The notes: generated from the sequence alone by a model not told the origin. DNA of 64,000 nucleotides from Stenotrophomonas maltophilia (GCF_004684085.1 NZ_SRHZ01000024.1:124001-188000), one strand, 5' to 3'; positions 1 to 9,232 are shown, numbered from the stretch's first letter. Numbers and translations: made by a program.

Positions 1-21
1 GCGGCATGATGCAATGCGCCG

Positions 22-630
22 ATGAACATCGACTCCCTGCTGCACACTCCAAGCCAGGTCATTTCCAGCCTGGACTATCGCCGCGAGCGCTGGCGCAACG
101 GCCTGGGCTGGACCCGCGAGATCCTGCGCCTGCCCACGCAGGGCGATGACTGGGCGCTGCGCCTGTCGGTGGCCGAGATCGAGCAGGACGCCGCGTTCTC
201 CGCCTTCCCCGGCGTGGAGCGCGAACTGGTACTGCTGCAGGGCAATGGCGTGCGCCTGCGCTTCGACGATGGCCGCGTGGCCGAGGTGCTGCCGCCACAC
301 GGACGGGTGCGGTTTGCTGGTGAGGAAGCGCTGCACGGCGAGCTGGTCGATGGCACCACTCACGACTTCAACCTGATGTGGAAGCGCGAACAGCTGCAGG
401 CTGAACTGCTGCACCGGCCGCTGGTGGGCGCCATGTTCTTCTTCTGCGAACCGGGCGTGGCCTGGGCACTGCATCTGCTGGCCGGTCAGGTGGAGTTCGG
501 TGCCGACAGCGGCCTGCCGGCGCTGCAGGCGGGCGATACCGCGTGGTTGGCGGCCGGCGAGCGTCAGCGGCACGCGTTGCAGGGCGGTGGCGAGTTGTTG
601 GCGATACGGGTCAGTGCGGCGGGGGGATGA
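22..630 (+). CDS. HutD/Ves family cupin protein
   Basis: A 202-residue soluble protein with the HutD/Ves layout: an N-terminal motif with RNGLGWTRE near residues 26-34, then two beta-rich cupin halves. HutD-type proteins lie in histidine-degradation operons in some bacteria and Ves is a cold-linked protein in enterobacteria; the biochemical role is unsettled. The start is the first ATG, 21 bases into the window, so any operon partner upstream cannot be seen. It is convergent with the flavoprotein gene at 1199-2803, and the intervening stretch is filled by a palindrome array. Family assignment is fairly secure, function is not. Confidence 0.8.
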   Translation: MNIDSLLHTPSQVISSLDYRRERWRNGLGWTREILRLPTQGDDWALRLSVAEIEQDAAFSAFPGVERELVLLQGNGVRLRFDDGRVAEVLPPHGRVRFAGEEALHGELVDGTTHDFNLMWKREQLQAELLHRPLVGAMFFFCEPGVAWALHLLAGQVEFGADSGLPALQAGDTAWLAAGERQRHALQGGGELLAIRVSAAGG

Positions 631-652
631 TTCCTGGGCGCCGGTGGGCGCT

Positions 653-1189
653 ATCCACGCATGGCGTGGATCTACTGCGGTGCGGTTGCCACCATGCCTG
701 GACACGCCGTTCAGTAGATCCACGCCATGCGTGGATGCGGCCACCGACACCGCGTCATGGTGCGAACCAAGGTTCGCACCCACCAGAAGGCGGTTCGCAC
801 CCGCCGAATCCGTCCTGTAGATCCACCCCATGCGTGGATGGGGCCGCCGACACCGCGTCATGGTGCGAACCAAGGTTCGCACCCACCAAGAGGCGGGCCG
901 CACCCGCCAGAAGGCGGTTCGCACGCATCGGGCCGTTCAGTAGATCCACGCCATGCGTGGATGCGGCCACCGATACCGCGTCACAGTGCGAACCAAGGTT
1001 CGCACCCACCAGAAGGCGGTTCGCACCCACCGATGCCGTTCAGTAGATCCACGCCATGCGTGGATGCGGCCACCGACACCGCGTCATGGTGCGAACCAAG
1101 GTTCGCACCCACCAGAGGGCGGTTCGCACCCACCAGAAAGCGGTTCGCACCCGCCGAATCCGTCCTGTAGATCCAGGCCATGCGTGGAT
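653..1189. repeat. Array of GTAG-headed REP palindromes with higher-order period
   Basis: Six copies of a GTAG-headed palindrome (arms ATCCACGC/GCGTGGAT) start at 653 (inverted), 714, 817, 940, 1043 and 1167. Between them lie copies of a second palindrome (GGTGCGAACC/GGTTCGCACC) with GGCGGTTCGCACCC tails. The spacing alternates 103, 123, 103, 124 bases, so the true period is about 226 bases. The whole gap between two convergent genes (631-1198) is made of this material. Frames open across it are compositional and not genes. The heads match the S. maltophilia GTAG (SMAG) family as I know it. Confidence 0.93.
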
Positions 1190-1198
1190 GCGGCCACC

Positions 1199-2803
1199 TC
1201 AATACACATCGCGCCGGTAACGACCGGCCAACAGCAACGCTTCCTTGCCCGCGCCACCCAGCACCTGCTCGATCACCGCATCCACCGCCGGGGCCATGCC
1301 CTGCAGGCTGCCGCAGACCAGGATCGTGGCGCCTTCATCCACCCACTGCCGCAGCGTTGCCGCTTCGGCCAGCAACCGGTCCTGCACGTAGCGATGCGCG
1401 CCAACGTCGCGGCTGAACACGGCATCCAGCCGCGTCAGCGAGCCGTCGTCCAGCATCGCCTGCAGTTCTTCACCGAAGTGGAAGTCGTGCGCAGCGGTGC
1501 GCTCACCGAACAGCAGCCAGGTCCGTCGCGCGCCGTTGCGTGCGCGTTCGTGCAGGTGTGCGCGCAGGCCGGCGATGCCGGTGCCGTTGCCGATCAGCAG
1601 CAGCGGCACCTCTGCGGGCACACCGTGGAAATTGTCGTTGCGGCGCAGGCGCAGCTGCACTGGCTCACCCAGTGCGGCGTCATCGCACAGCCAGCCGCTG
1701 CCGATGCCGGGCGTGCCATCGGCGCGCAGCTGTCGGCGCAGCAGCAGTTCCACCGCACCGTCTGCCATCACCGAGGCGATGGAGTACTCACGATGCGGCA
1801 GCGGTTGCAGGGTCGCCAGCAGCACTGGCAGATCACCCGGAGGAACCAATGAGGGCAGGTGCGAGCGCGCGACGCGTGCCAGCAACGTCTGCCCGTCATC
1901 CAGCACGATGTCCGCATCGAAGCGTTGTGCGTCCAGCCAGGCACGCACGATGTGCGATGCGTGCTGTGGGCCGATCTCGGCGATGTCACCGGCCTGCCAC
2001 TGTGCATCTGCGTCGGCCGGGGGCTGCAGGCGCAACCAGTACACCGGGCCGCCGGGGCTGCCCGGGTTCAGATGCTCGCGTTGCAGCAGCGTCCACGGCT
2101 GATAGTCGGCCGGACTCCAGTCGGGCAGTTCGCTGGCGTTACCGCCGAGTTGTCCCAGCAACTGCTGCCAATGACGTAGCGCCGCCGGATCGGCGTTGTC
2201 GACTTCGATCGCATCGAACAGCGGATGTGCGCCGTGCTGGCGCAGCCACTGGTCGAGCTGATGGCCGAACCCGCAGAAATGGCCATAGCTGCGGTCGCCC
2301 AGTGCGAGCACGCCGTAGTTCAGGTGCTGCAGCGACGGCGGCGTGGCCATCACCCCGCGCAGGAAGGGCAGGGCGTGGTCGGGCGGATCGCCTTCACCGG
2401 TGGTGCTGGCGATGAACAGCGCACGCTGACTGTCGGCCAGCAACGCGGCGTCGACGTCATGCAGTCCGCGCACACGCACTGGCACGCCGGCACCGCGCAG
2501 GGCTTCGGCGCTGCGTTCGGCCAGCTCACGCGCGAAGCCGGTCTGGCTGGACCAGACCAGCAGGATCGGTGCGGTGTCTCCAGATGCGGCATCGTCGCGC
2601 GGGCGCCCACGCCACCACAGCGCAGCGCAGGCCAGCGCGTACAGCGCCGTGGCGAGCACCGCGATCTGCGATTGCCGTGCCGGTGGCGCGCCCTGCCACC
2701 ACGCTTCGCCGAGGTGCAGGCGCAGCAACGCCCAACCAATCAGCGCCAACAGAAGCAGGGCCAGAGCGTTGCCAAGCCACGCGCGCGACGGACGAGTGCT
2801 CAT
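1199..2803 (-). CDS. Membrane-anchored flavodoxin/FNR-type reductase (sulfite reductase alpha-like)
   Basis: The 534 residues show two N-terminal membrane helices (about 9-28 and 45-65), a flavodoxin domain from about residue 80 (an SSQTGFARELAE loop), an FAD-binding ferredoxin-reductase domain, and an NADPH-binding end with VCGSLQGMAPAV near 505-516. This is the CPR/CysJ-type fold with a membrane anchor. The start overlaps the apbE stop by 4 bases (ATGA), so the two are translationally coupled. As the last gene of the PepSY-DUF2271-DUF4198-ApbE run, it probably takes electrons from cytosolic NADPH and passes them to a membrane or periplasmic flavin acceptor that reduces ferric chelates. The acceptor is inferred. 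Confidence 0.85.
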   Translation of the reverse strand: MSTRPSRAWLGNALALLLLALIGWALLRLHLGEAWWQGAPPARQSQIAVLATALYALACAALWWRGRPRDDAASGDTAPILLVWSSQTGFARELAERSAEALRGAGVPVRVRGLHDVDAALLADSQRALFIASTTGEGDPPDHALPFLRGVMATPPSLQHLNYGVLALGDRSYGHFCGFGHQLDQWLRQHGAHPLFDAIEVDNADPAALRHWQQLLGQLGGNASELPDWSPADYQPWTLLQREHLNPGSPGGPVYWLRLQPPADADAQWQAGDIAEIGPQHASHIVRAWLDAQRFDADIVLDDGQTLLARVARSHLPSLVPPGDLPVLLATLQPLPHREYSIASVMADGAVELLLRRQLRADGTPGIGSGWLCDDAALGEPVQLRLRRNDNFHGVPAEVPLLLIGNGTGIAGLRAHLHERARNGARRTWLLFGERTAAHDFHFGEELQAMLDDGSLTRLDAVFSRDVGAHRYVQDRLLAEAATLRQWVDEGATILVCGSLQGMAPAVDAVIEQVLGGAGKEALLLAGRYRRDVY

Positions 2804-3771
2804 GCGTCCTGCTCGTCGAGCAGGCGCTGGAAGGCGCTGCTGAGGAATTCGTGGGGGCCGTCCGCTGCGCGTTGCAGGTAGCGTGCAGCCAGCCCTTCGC
2901 GTTCGGCCAGCGCCATGCCCTGTTCGCGACCGAGCACGGTCAACGCAGTGGCCCAGGCATCAGCATGCATCGCGTCATCGGCAACCACCGTCACTGCCGC
3001 CGCAACCTGCCGCACCGGCATGCCGGTTCGCGGGTCCAGGCTGTGGCTGTAGGCCTCGCCATCGGCCTGGTACTGGTGCCAGCGATCGCCGGAGGTGGCC
3101 ACCGCCTTGCCATCCAGTGCGAGCACCCGTGGTGGCGTATCGGTCTGCGCGTCTTCTTCCGGTGCCGATTCCACCAGCACGCGCCACGGCTGGCCGTCCG
3201 GTTTTCGGCCGTAGCCGGCCAGTTCGCCGCCGACTTCGATCAGCGCTGCAGCAATGTCTTGTCCACGCAACCAGGCGGCCACGTGATCGACGCCGAAGCC
3301 CTTGGCGATCGCAGAGAGATCCAGTTCCAGTCCACCCGGTTGCAGCAGCGCATCGTCCTGCCACTGCAGGTGCTGCCAGCCGCAGCGATCGCGCGTGGCC
3401 TGCAGGGTAGCGTCGTCGGGCTGGCGGCGTTCACCGGCATGTGCACCGAAGCCCCACAGGGCAACCAGCGGACCAATGGTGGGATCGAAGGCGCCATCAC
3501 TGGCGGCGGCGATGGCCTGTGCGCAGGCCAGGACGTGGCGGGTTTCGAACGGCAGCGCGCACCATTGTCCAGCGCCGGTGCGGTTGTAGCGACTCAGGTC
3601 CGAACCGGGCTCCCAGGTACTCATCTGCGCGACCACCTCGTCCAGCCGCGCCTGGATGCCAGCGTGCAGCGGGTGCAGGTCGCGCTGGCGCGGCGCGACC
3701 AGCGACACACTCCAGGTGGTGCCCATGGTGGTGCCGCCGAGGCGGGCGATGTCGAACAGGGAATCGGTCAT
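2800..3771 (-). CDS. apbE: FAD:protein FMN transferase
   Basis: A 323-residue ApbE-family protein. The family signature MGTTW lies near residues 16-20, with SAIAKGFGVD and later DPRTG segments typical of the metal- and FAD-binding core. ApbE joins FMN through a phosphoester to a Thr or Ser of target proteins. No typical signal peptide is obvious at the chosen start, so it may act inside the cell or the start may lie elsewhere. It overlaps the next gene by 4 bases. A likely local target is the DUF2271 protein, which carries a DGVTGPT motif. The family call is firm; the target is inferred. Confidence 0.93.
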   Translation of the reverse strand: MTDSLFDIARLGGTTMGTTWSVSLVAPRQRDLHPLHAGIQARLDEVVAQMSTWEPGSDLSRYNRTGAGQWCALPFETRHVLACAQAIAAASDGAFDPTIGPLVALWGFGAHAGERRQPDDATLQATRDRCGWQHLQWQDDALLQPGGLELDLSAIAKGFGVDHVAAWLRGQDIAAALIEVGGELAGYGRKPDGQPWRVLVESAPEEDAQTDTPPRVLALDGKAVATSGDRWHQYQADGEAYSHSLDPRTGMPVRQVAAAVTVVADDAMHADAWATALTVLGREQGMALAEREGLAARYLQRAADGPHEFLSSAFQRLLDEQDA

Positions 3772-3822
3772 GGTGATGCGTTGCGGGTGCGATGCCGGGG
3801 CTGCCCGGCATCGCAGTCCACA

Positions 3823-4626
3823 TTACTGCGGCAGCACTTCCAGCGTGGCGACGTAGCTCAGGCGGCGCTTGGCGGCCTGCTTCACCGACGTCTTGTTGTC
3901 TTCGGTACCGGTTTCCAGCCAGTACATGCCGGCTTCCGGCCAGGTCACCTTGATTTCGCCCTTGGCATCGCTGGTGATCTTCAGTTCGTCCTGCGCATTG
4001 CGGTAGCGGGTGCCGCCACGCACGATCTCGAATTCCAGGCCGGCGGCAGGCTTGCCATCGACCAGCACGCGGAAGGTGGCTTCCTCGCCAGCGAACAGAT
4101 CGTTCGGGTGACCGACCGCGACCAGCTCGATGCCACGGTTGGTCGGCTTCAGCGCGGTGTCGTTCGGCGCACCGTTGGTGACGAAGGTCTCCACGCGGCC
4201 GACCGACTGGCTCACTTCCAGCTTCTTCGCGTCCTTGGGCAGTTCGCTGAAGGTGGCGACGCTGCCGCGCCAACGCTTGCGCTCGCCGTTCTGTTCGTAG
4301 GTGGCGAACAGTCCGTCATTGACCGACGCGATGCGGTAGGTGCCGGGCTGCTTGAGCTCGATGTCGAACACGCTGCGGTACTTGCCGGTGGACGCGTTCT
4401 GCGGCTGCACGGTGCTGCCGTCCGGCGCGGTGATCACCAGCGATTCCAGGCGCAGCGGCACGTGGTTGAAATAGAACAGGTCATTGGAGACCGCACCGTC
4501 GACGGTGATCCACGGCGCATTGCCGGCGATCACGGTCTGCGAGGGCAGCAGCCAGGCCTTGTGGGCCAGGGCGGAGAAGGGAAGGGCAGCGGCCAGAGCG
4601 GCGGCGAGGACGAGCGTGCGCTTCAT
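3823..4626 (-). CDS. DUF4198 periplasmic protein
   Basis: A 267-residue exported protein. I use the internal ATG at 4626 because it is followed by a clean signal peptide ([17 protein letters not shown], cut near SALA-HK) and preceded by a GGAG; the frame is open further upstream. The mature protein starts with HKAWLLPS, typical of DUF4198, and is beta-rich with a C-terminal Ig-like half. DUF4198 proteins are often found with TonB receptors and metal uptake genes. Here it sits between the DUF2271 gene and apbE. A role in handling iron chelates in the periplasm is inferred from the neighbours only. Confidence 0.88.
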   Translation of the reverse strand: MKRTLVLAAALAAALPFSALAHKAWLLPSQTVIAGNAPWITVDGAVSNDLFYFNHVPLRLESLVITAPDGSTVQPQNASTGKYRSVFDIELKQPGTYRIASVNDGLFATYEQNGERKRWRGSVATFSELPKDAKKLEVSQSVGRVETFVTNGAPNDTALKPTNRGIELVAVGHPNDLFAGEEATFRVLVDGKPAAGLEFEIVRGGTRYRNAQDELKITSDAKGEIKVTWPEAGMYWLETGTEDNKTSVKQAAKRRLSYVATLEVLPQ

Positions 4627-4672
4627 GCGGAAGACTCCAGTGGATGCGGGGTGATGCGACAAGGAGGAGGGA

Positions 4673-4701
4673 ATTACGACTTAATCCCCTCCGTCCCCTT
4701 T
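4673..4701. repeat. Copy of the TTAATCCCCTCCGTCCCC repeat
   Basis: This is a copy of an interspersed sequence also present twice, as an inverted pair, at 32763-32875. It abuts the stop codon of the DUF2271 gene and fills most of the gap before the DUF4198 gene. Confidence 0.8.
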
Positions 4702-5220
4702 TCAGGGTTTGACGGCGAGGGTGACCTGGCCCAGCTCGGTGGCGCCCTGCGCCTTGCCGTTCTGTGCGGCGGTTGCCGGCCAGGTGAAGGGGATCTTCAG
4801 CAGTTCACGGCCGCCGACTTCGCGCACCGCTTCCACCACCAGGGTGTAGTTGCCCGGGGCGAGCTGCTTCAGTGCCGGCTGCTTGTCGTTGAACGACAGC
4901 GCGTGCTTGCCGGCGGGTCGGGTCGGGCCGGTCACGCCGTCCACCGGCACCTGCAGGGTGCGGCCGCTCTTGCGCCACCACTGGCGCAGGTCGGGCAGCC
5001 ACTTGGTGCCGTGGCCTTCGCTGTTGCTGGTCTGCTGGTACCAGACCGACAGGTTTGCTGCGACTTTCTGGTCGGCGCCTTCCAGCCACACCGCCACGTA
5101 CGGGCGGTGGTACTCGGCCACGTTGAGCTTGGGCACCTCGACGTTGATGTCGAGGGTGGTGGCATAGGCCGGCGAGGTGGCCAGCAGGCCGCTGAGGGCG
5201 ATGGTCAGGGTGACGCGCAT
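4702..5220 (-). CDS. DUF2271 periplasmic protein with candidate flavinylation motif
   Basis: 172 residues with a signal peptide (cut near TSPAYA-TT, about residue 20). The body matches DUF2271: RPYVAVWLEG near 39-48 and a KWLPDLRQWWRKSG block near 73-86. Residues 94-100 read DGVTGPT, close to the ApbE target motif D-G/A-x-S/T-G-A/S-T, with Pro in place of Ala/Ser. This makes T100 a candidate FMN attachment site. The gene lies just after the PepSY gene and two genes before apbE, which supports that reading. A GGAG precedes the start. Family call is good; covalent FMN is a hypothesis. Confidence 0.87.
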   Translation of the reverse strand: MRVTLTIALSGLLATSPAYATTLDINVEVPKLNVAEYHRPYVAVWLEGADQKVAANLSVWYQQTSNSEGHGTKWLPDLRQWWRKSGRTLQVPVDGVTGPTRPAGKHALSFNDKQPALKQLAPGNYTLVVEAVREVGGRELLKIPFTWPATAAQNGKAQGATELGQVTLAVKP

Positions 5221-5259
5221 GGGGCGGCTCCGAAGGAACAGAGGAAAGTCACGGGGAAG

Positions 5260-5898
5260 TCAGTGGATCAGCAGCAGGGCGATCAGCAGCGGGATCATCA
5301 GGCCGAGGCCGACCAGCGGCCAGGTCATGCGCCGCTGCCGTGCATGCAGGTGCAGCAGGAACAGGCCGGTGATGCAGAACACCAGGCAGGCCACGGCGAA
5401 CAGGTCCAGGAACCAGCCCCACGCCGGGCCCGCGTTGCGGCCCTTGTGCAGGTCGTTGAGGTAGGACACTGCACCACGGGAGGTCGATTCGTACTCCACC
5501 GCGCCGGTCTCGCGATCGATGCTCAACCAGGCGTCGCCACCCGGTCGTGGCAGCGACAGGTAGATCTCTTCGGCCGACCACTCGGCCGGGCGCCCGCCGA
5601 TGGCGATGCCCAGCTGCGTGTCCAGCCATTGCCGGGCCGCGCGCGGAATCGGCGCGTTGCCGTCTTCGCGCGTGCCCAGCTGGCCCAGCAGCGCGGCCGG
5701 CAGTTCCAGATGCTGGTTCTGCACCTCGGGCCTGGCCTCGATCTTCGCGGCATGGTTGAGGGTCAGGCCGGTCACCGCGAACAGCAGCATGCCGATCAGG
5801 CACACCGCCGAGCTGATCCAATGCCACTGGTGCAGCGTCCGCAGCCAGAAGCCACGGTTCTGTTGCTGCTGCACGGTGGAAGAGGCAGGACGGCTCAC
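5260..5898 (-). CDS. PepSY-associated membrane protein
   Basis: 212 residues with three membrane helices (about 27-49, 163-183 and 191-211) around a periplasmic PepSY-like domain that contains [11 protein letters not shown] and the LHKGRNAGP segment typical of PepSY-TM proteins. Relatives such as PiuB and FsqB types are linked to siderophore-iron reduction. It is the first gene of the reductive run that ends with the flavoprotein at 1199. It has its own upstream gap with a weak Fur-like sequence, so it may be transcribed both alone and from the receptor promoter. Confidence 0.88.
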   Translation of the reverse strand: MSRPASSTVQQQQNRGFWLRTLHQWHWISSAVCLIGMLLFAVTGLTLNHAAKIEARPEVQNQHLELPAALLGQLGTREDGNAPIPRAARQWLDTQLGIAIGGRPAEWSAEEIYLSLPRPGGDAWLSIDRETGAVEYESTSRGAVSYLNDLHKGRNAGPAWGWFLDLFAVACLVFCITGLFLLHLHARQRRMTWPLVGLGLMIPLLIALLLIH

Positions 5899-5936
5899 GG
5901 CACGGTTCGAGGCGGACAGGGACTGCCCATTACATC

Positions 5937-5960
5937 ATTGATGAGAATAGCTCGCAATTG
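5937..5960 (-). promoter_or_regulatory. Weak Fur-like site upstream of the PepSY gene
   Basis: TGATGAGAATAGCTCGCAAT resembles one half of a Fur box well and the other half poorly. Its position, about 40-60 bases before the PepSY start, fits a promoter. It is much weaker than the sites at 9214 and 13639. Confidence 0.35.
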
Positions 5961-5996
5961 CGTGTCGTTCTGTATCCCAGGAGGGGTATTACCGGC

Positions 5997-6117
5997 TGCC
6001 GGCCAGCGGCCGGCACCGTCGCTGATCAGTAGATCCACGCCATGCGTGGATGAAGCGGTGCCGACCGTGGTCGGCACCCACCGGGGCGGGGCAATGCCGG
6101 CCAGCGGCCGGCACTAC
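5997..6117. repeat. Cluster of three REP-type palindromes
   Basis: The gap between the PepSY gene and the receptor holds a TGCCGGCC palindrome (5997-6015), a GTAG/ATCCACGC palindrome (6029-6051), a GGTGCCGACC/GGTCGGCACC palindrome (about 6057-6081) and another CCGGCC palindrome ending in CTAC (6095-6117). Confidence 0.88.
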
Positions 6118-6130
6118 CGGTGCGCGGCGA

Positions 6131-8551
6131 TCAGAACTTCGCGTTCAACGAAATCCAGTAGCTGCGGCGCTGGTCCTTGGTCGCGTAGTCGTCAACGCAG
6201 CTGAACTCGCTGGGATTGAGCAGCAGGCACGACTGCGAAACGAAGTCCTTGTCGAACAGGTTGTTGACCCGTGCGTTGACCGTCAGCCACGGCGTGGCCT
6301 TCCAGCTGCCGCCGAGATGGAAGATCGTGTAGTCCTCGTAATAGCGCACGTGGCGGGTGCCGGCACTGTCGATGAGCGTGTCGCGATAGCGGTCGTAGCG
6401 GCCCTCGCCAATCAGCGACACGCTGACCGCGTCATTGATCTGCCAGTTGAGGCTGGCGTTGGCCATGTGCTTTGCCGGCGTGGTGCCTGCGATCGGGCGT
6501 CCCTTGTCGGGACCGCTGGTCTGCTCGCTCTTGGTCCAGGTGTAGTTGCCGCGCAGCTGCAGGTTGTCGAGCAGGTCGACATGACCGGCCAGCTCGGCAC
6601 CGCGGGTCTCGGCCTTGTCGATGTTCACGCTCTGGGTAAAGGTGCTGTAGCCCAGCGTGGCCCAGCCCGGACCGATGTCCACGCAGTAACCGCTGCCGGC
6701 CGGCGCCACTTCGCAGTTCGGGAACGTGCCGCCGCTGGCGATCTTGTCTTCGAACTTGTTGAAGAAGCCGGTGACATTGAAGCCCCAGCGCTGGCCTTCG
6801 TAGTAGGCGGCCAGCTCGTAGTTGGTGCTGGTTTCAGGCTTGAGGTTCGGCGAGCCCACCAACGGCAGCACGCCCTGGCCACCGAAGCCGGTGATGCCCG
6901 GGAACAGCTGGTCCGGACGCGGGGTCTTGTAGCCGGTGCTGACGCCACCCTTGAAGGTCCACGCGTCGCTGGCGTTCCACACCAGGTAGCCGCGCGGGCT
7001 GACATGGCTGCCGAACACGTTGTGGTCGTCGTAGCGCAGGCCGAAGGTAGCGGTGAGGGTATCGGTCAGCGCCCAGTTGTCCTCGGCGAACAGGGCCCAC
7101 ATGCGGTGCTTCTGCTTGGTGTTGCTGCGATAACCGGCACCATCCATGCCGAACACGCCGTCGATCATGTCGGTGTTGTTGTACTGGCCGCCAACGGTCA
7201 GCTTGTGCGCGCCGAAGTCCAGATCGAGCATCGTGTCGAGCACGTAGCCTTCCAGCTCCATGGTGCGCAGCGGACGCGGCAGGAACGCCTGCAGGCGTGC
7301 CATCTCGCTCGGGTTGAGCGCGGTCAGTGCATTGCCGCGGCCGGCCGCACAGTTGTTGGCGGCCCCCGTGCGGCGGCAGACGTCGTTCCACAGCGTCTGC
7401 AGGTTGGCGCGTTCGTCCAGGGTCAGCGGCAGCGAGCGGCCCAGGTTGCTGCTCTTGCTGTGGGTCAGCGAGGTCTGCCAGGTGCCGAAGCTGTAGCGGC
7501 CCTGGTGGGTGAGCGACAACTGGTCGCGCTCGTAGCGCTGGTAGGCGGTATAGCCCACGCGCGGCTGCACCACGCGGCGGGTCACGGTGCCGCTGCCGTT
7601 CGGGTTGGGGATGACCGCGTTGCCGACGCGCCAGAGGCTGGCCAGGCTGTCCAGCGTGCCGGTCTGGCCTTCGCTGTTGTCGTACTTCTGCCGCGACACG
7701 TCGTAGTCCAGCCACAGTTCGTGATCGTCGTTGACGTGGAAGTCCAGGCGTACGCCGGTGTTCCAGTTGGTGTTGGCCACCGACTTGCCACCACCACCGA
7801 AGCCGATGCTGCGCTCCCACAGGCTGCCGTCGGGCAGGGTCAGCGCATCCCACTCCGGATTGGAGGCCTTGGCGTCGTAGTAGCTGCCGCGCACCGCCAG
7901 GCTGAGGCGGTCCTTCAGCAACGGGCCACTGAGGTACAGGTCGGTGGTGCGCGCATCACCGAACTGGTCATCCTGCTGCACGGTGAAGCCCTGGGTCACG
8001 GCGCCGTGCCAGCTGTCCTGGTTGCGTCGGGTGATGATGTTGATGACGCCACCCATCGCGTCCGAGCCGTACAGCGTGGACATCGGGCCGCGTACGACTT
8101 CGATGCGTTCGATCGCGTCCAGCGGCGGCAGGTAGGCGAACTGGCCGCCACCGAAGTTGTTCGGATACAGCTGGCCGACATTGCTCTGGCGACGGCCGTC
8201 GATCAGCACCAGGGTGTACTCGGACGGCAGGCCGCGCATGGAGATGGTGGCGCGACCGTTCTTGTCGCTGGCTTCCAGGCCGACATCGATGCCTTCGACG
8301 TCGCGCAGCGCATCGACCAGGTTGGTGTACGGGCGCTTGCTCAGTTCTTCGCGGCTGACCACGCTGATGCTGGCCGGCGCATCGATGACCTTCTGTTCGA
8401 AACCGGAGGCGGTGACCACCACCTTGTCCAGGGTCTGCGGCGCGCCGGAAGCGTCACCGTGGGCGAAGGCCGGGAAGGACAGGGCGGCCAGTACGGCGCT
8501 GGTCAGCAGGGGGCGGGACAGGGACGAACGGACACGATGGCGCTGGGCCAT
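6131..8551 (-). CDS. TonB-dependent outer-membrane receptor (ferric siderophore type)
   Basis: An 806-residue receptor. I start it at the ATG at 8551, which gives a signal peptide ending near FPAFA-HG. The plug domain follows: TLDKVVVTASG (TonB-box region), APASISVVSREEL, VDALRDVEGIDVG and VVRGPMSTLYGSDAMGGVINIITRR. A 22-strand barrel ends with Phe (SLNAKF). Extracellular loops hold Cys pairs (CEVAPAGSGYC; CLLLNPSEFSC), as in FepA/BfnH-like catecholate receptors. It is preceded by a small membrane protein gene and a Fur box, so iron-repressed expression is likely. The exact siderophore is unknown. Confidence 0.9.
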   Translation of the reverse strand: MAQRHRVRSSLSRPLLTSAVLAALSFPAFAHGDASGAPQTLDKVVVTASGFEQKVIDAPASISVVSREELSKRPYTNLVDALRDVEGIDVGLEASDKNGRATISMRGLPSEYTLVLIDGRRQSNVGQLYPNNFGGGQFAYLPPLDAIERIEVVRGPMSTLYGSDAMGGVINIITRRNQDSWHGAVTQGFTVQQDDQFGDARTTDLYLSGPLLKDRLSLAVRGSYYDAKASNPEWDALTLPDGSLWERSIGFGGGGKSVANTNWNTGVRLDFHVNDDHELWLDYDVSRQKYDNSEGQTGTLDSLASLWRVGNAVIPNPNGSGTVTRRVVQPRVGYTAYQRYERDQLSLTHQGRYSFGTWQTSLTHSKSSNLGRSLPLTLDERANLQTLWNDVCRRTGAANNCAAGRGNALTALNPSEMARLQAFLPRPLRTMELEGYVLDTMLDLDFGAHKLTVGGQYNNTDMIDGVFGMDGAGYRSNTKQKHRMWALFAEDNWALTDTLTATFGLRYDDHNVFGSHVSPRGYLVWNASDAWTFKGGVSTGYKTPRPDQLFPGITGFGGQGVLPLVGSPNLKPETSTNYELAAYYEGQRWGFNVTGFFNKFEDKIASGGTFPNCEVAPAGSGYCVDIGPGWATLGYSTFTQSVNIDKAETRGAELAGHVDLLDNLQLRGNYTWTKSEQTSGPDKGRPIAGTTPAKHMANASLNWQINDAVSVSLIGEGRYDRYRDTLIDSAGTRHVRYYEDYTIFHLGGSWKATPWLTVNARVNNLFDKDFVSQSCLLLNPSEFSCVDDYATKDQRRSYWISLNAKF

Positions 8552-8696
8552 GGCAGTAACCTCGAGGGGTGCAGAGTGATGCGATGCCAGGCGCGAGCGG
8601 CGCGGCATGCACGGGAGGCCCGGTCAGGGGCGGCAGGGATGAAGCAGGCAGCGGCGCGCTGACGCGACCGCGCGGGCGGTCACGTGGTGCCGTGGA

Positions 8697-9095
8697 TCAG
8701 GCGAGCGGCGGCGCCTGGCCGCGTTGCTGGCGGCGCCCGGGCGCATCGGCCCAAGGCGTGTCTGGAGCGGCCAGTGGCCAGTCCAGGCGCACGCCGGGCA
8801 TGGCCGGCGTGGCGGGTACGAGGTCGAGTTCAGTGCGCAGCCATTGGCTGGCCAGCAGCGGCGCGGGGGCCTTCTCGGCCGATTTCACCGGAGCGGAAGC
8901 GCAGCGGCGCAGCTTGGCCGGTGCTTCTTCCTGCAAGGGGCCTTCGCCACCGCGCTCTTCCAGCGGCATCTGCACGGCCATTCCGGCCTGGCCGTGTGGC
9001 AGCAGCGGCAGGGTACCCATCAGCAACACCAGCATCGCCACCCACGCCAGCAGGCTGGCCAGCGCAGGACGCTGACCGCGCATGGCGGTGCCCAT
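8697..9095 (-). CDS. Small N-terminally anchored protein paired with TonB receptor
   Basis: I do not recognise a family. From the ATG at 9095 it has 132 residues: one hydrophobic segment (about 14-34, LLAWVAMLVLLMGTLPLL), then a Pro/Ala/Glu-rich hydrophilic tail that would lie in the periplasm. An ATG at 9179 would add 28 basic residues; neither start has a strong ribosome site, so the start is uncertain. It lies between a Fur box (9214-9232) and a TonB receptor. The same arrangement occurs at 13185-13589, which suggests that such proteins serve their receptors. Confidence 0.6.
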   Translation of the reverse strand: MGTAMRGQRPALASLLAWVAMLVLLMGTLPLLPHGQAGMAVQMPLEERGGEGPLQEEAPAKLRRCASAPVKSAEKAPAPLLASQWLRTELDLVPATPAMPGVRLDWPLAAPDTPWADAPGRRQQRGQAPPLA

Positions 9096-9213
9096 CTTGC
9101 GATGGATAAGTGGGCGAGGGCGGAGCGGGCGCAGCAAGCAGGGGTCCCCAAGTGGTCTGCCGGCAACGGCCGGCATCAACGGGGCGTGATTGTAATGAGA
9201 GCTGTTAGCTGTT

Positions 9214-9232
9214 GCAAATGAGAATGATTGCC
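9214..9232 (-). promoter_or_regulatory. Fur box
   Basis: GCAAATGAGAATGATTGCC matches the 19-bp Fur consensus at 13 of 19 positions by my count. It lies between piuC and the small membrane protein gene, ahead of the receptor at 6131-8551, and probably controls that transcript. Confidence 0.75.

Noticed and set aside
653-1189. CRISPR-like regular repeats
   Set aside because: The units are palindromes with GTAG heads, and the sequences between them are themselves repeats and not unique spacers; no cas genes are near.
500-1852. Open frames of 70-300 codons through the REP array
   Set aside because: They translate repeat DNA in several frames at once and continue antisense into the flavoprotein gene.
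2569-6204. A 1211-codon open frame on the plus strand across apbE, DUF4198 and DUF2271 genes
   Set aside because: It is the antisense frame of well-identified genes in high-GC DNA; its translation has no domain and is compositionally odd.
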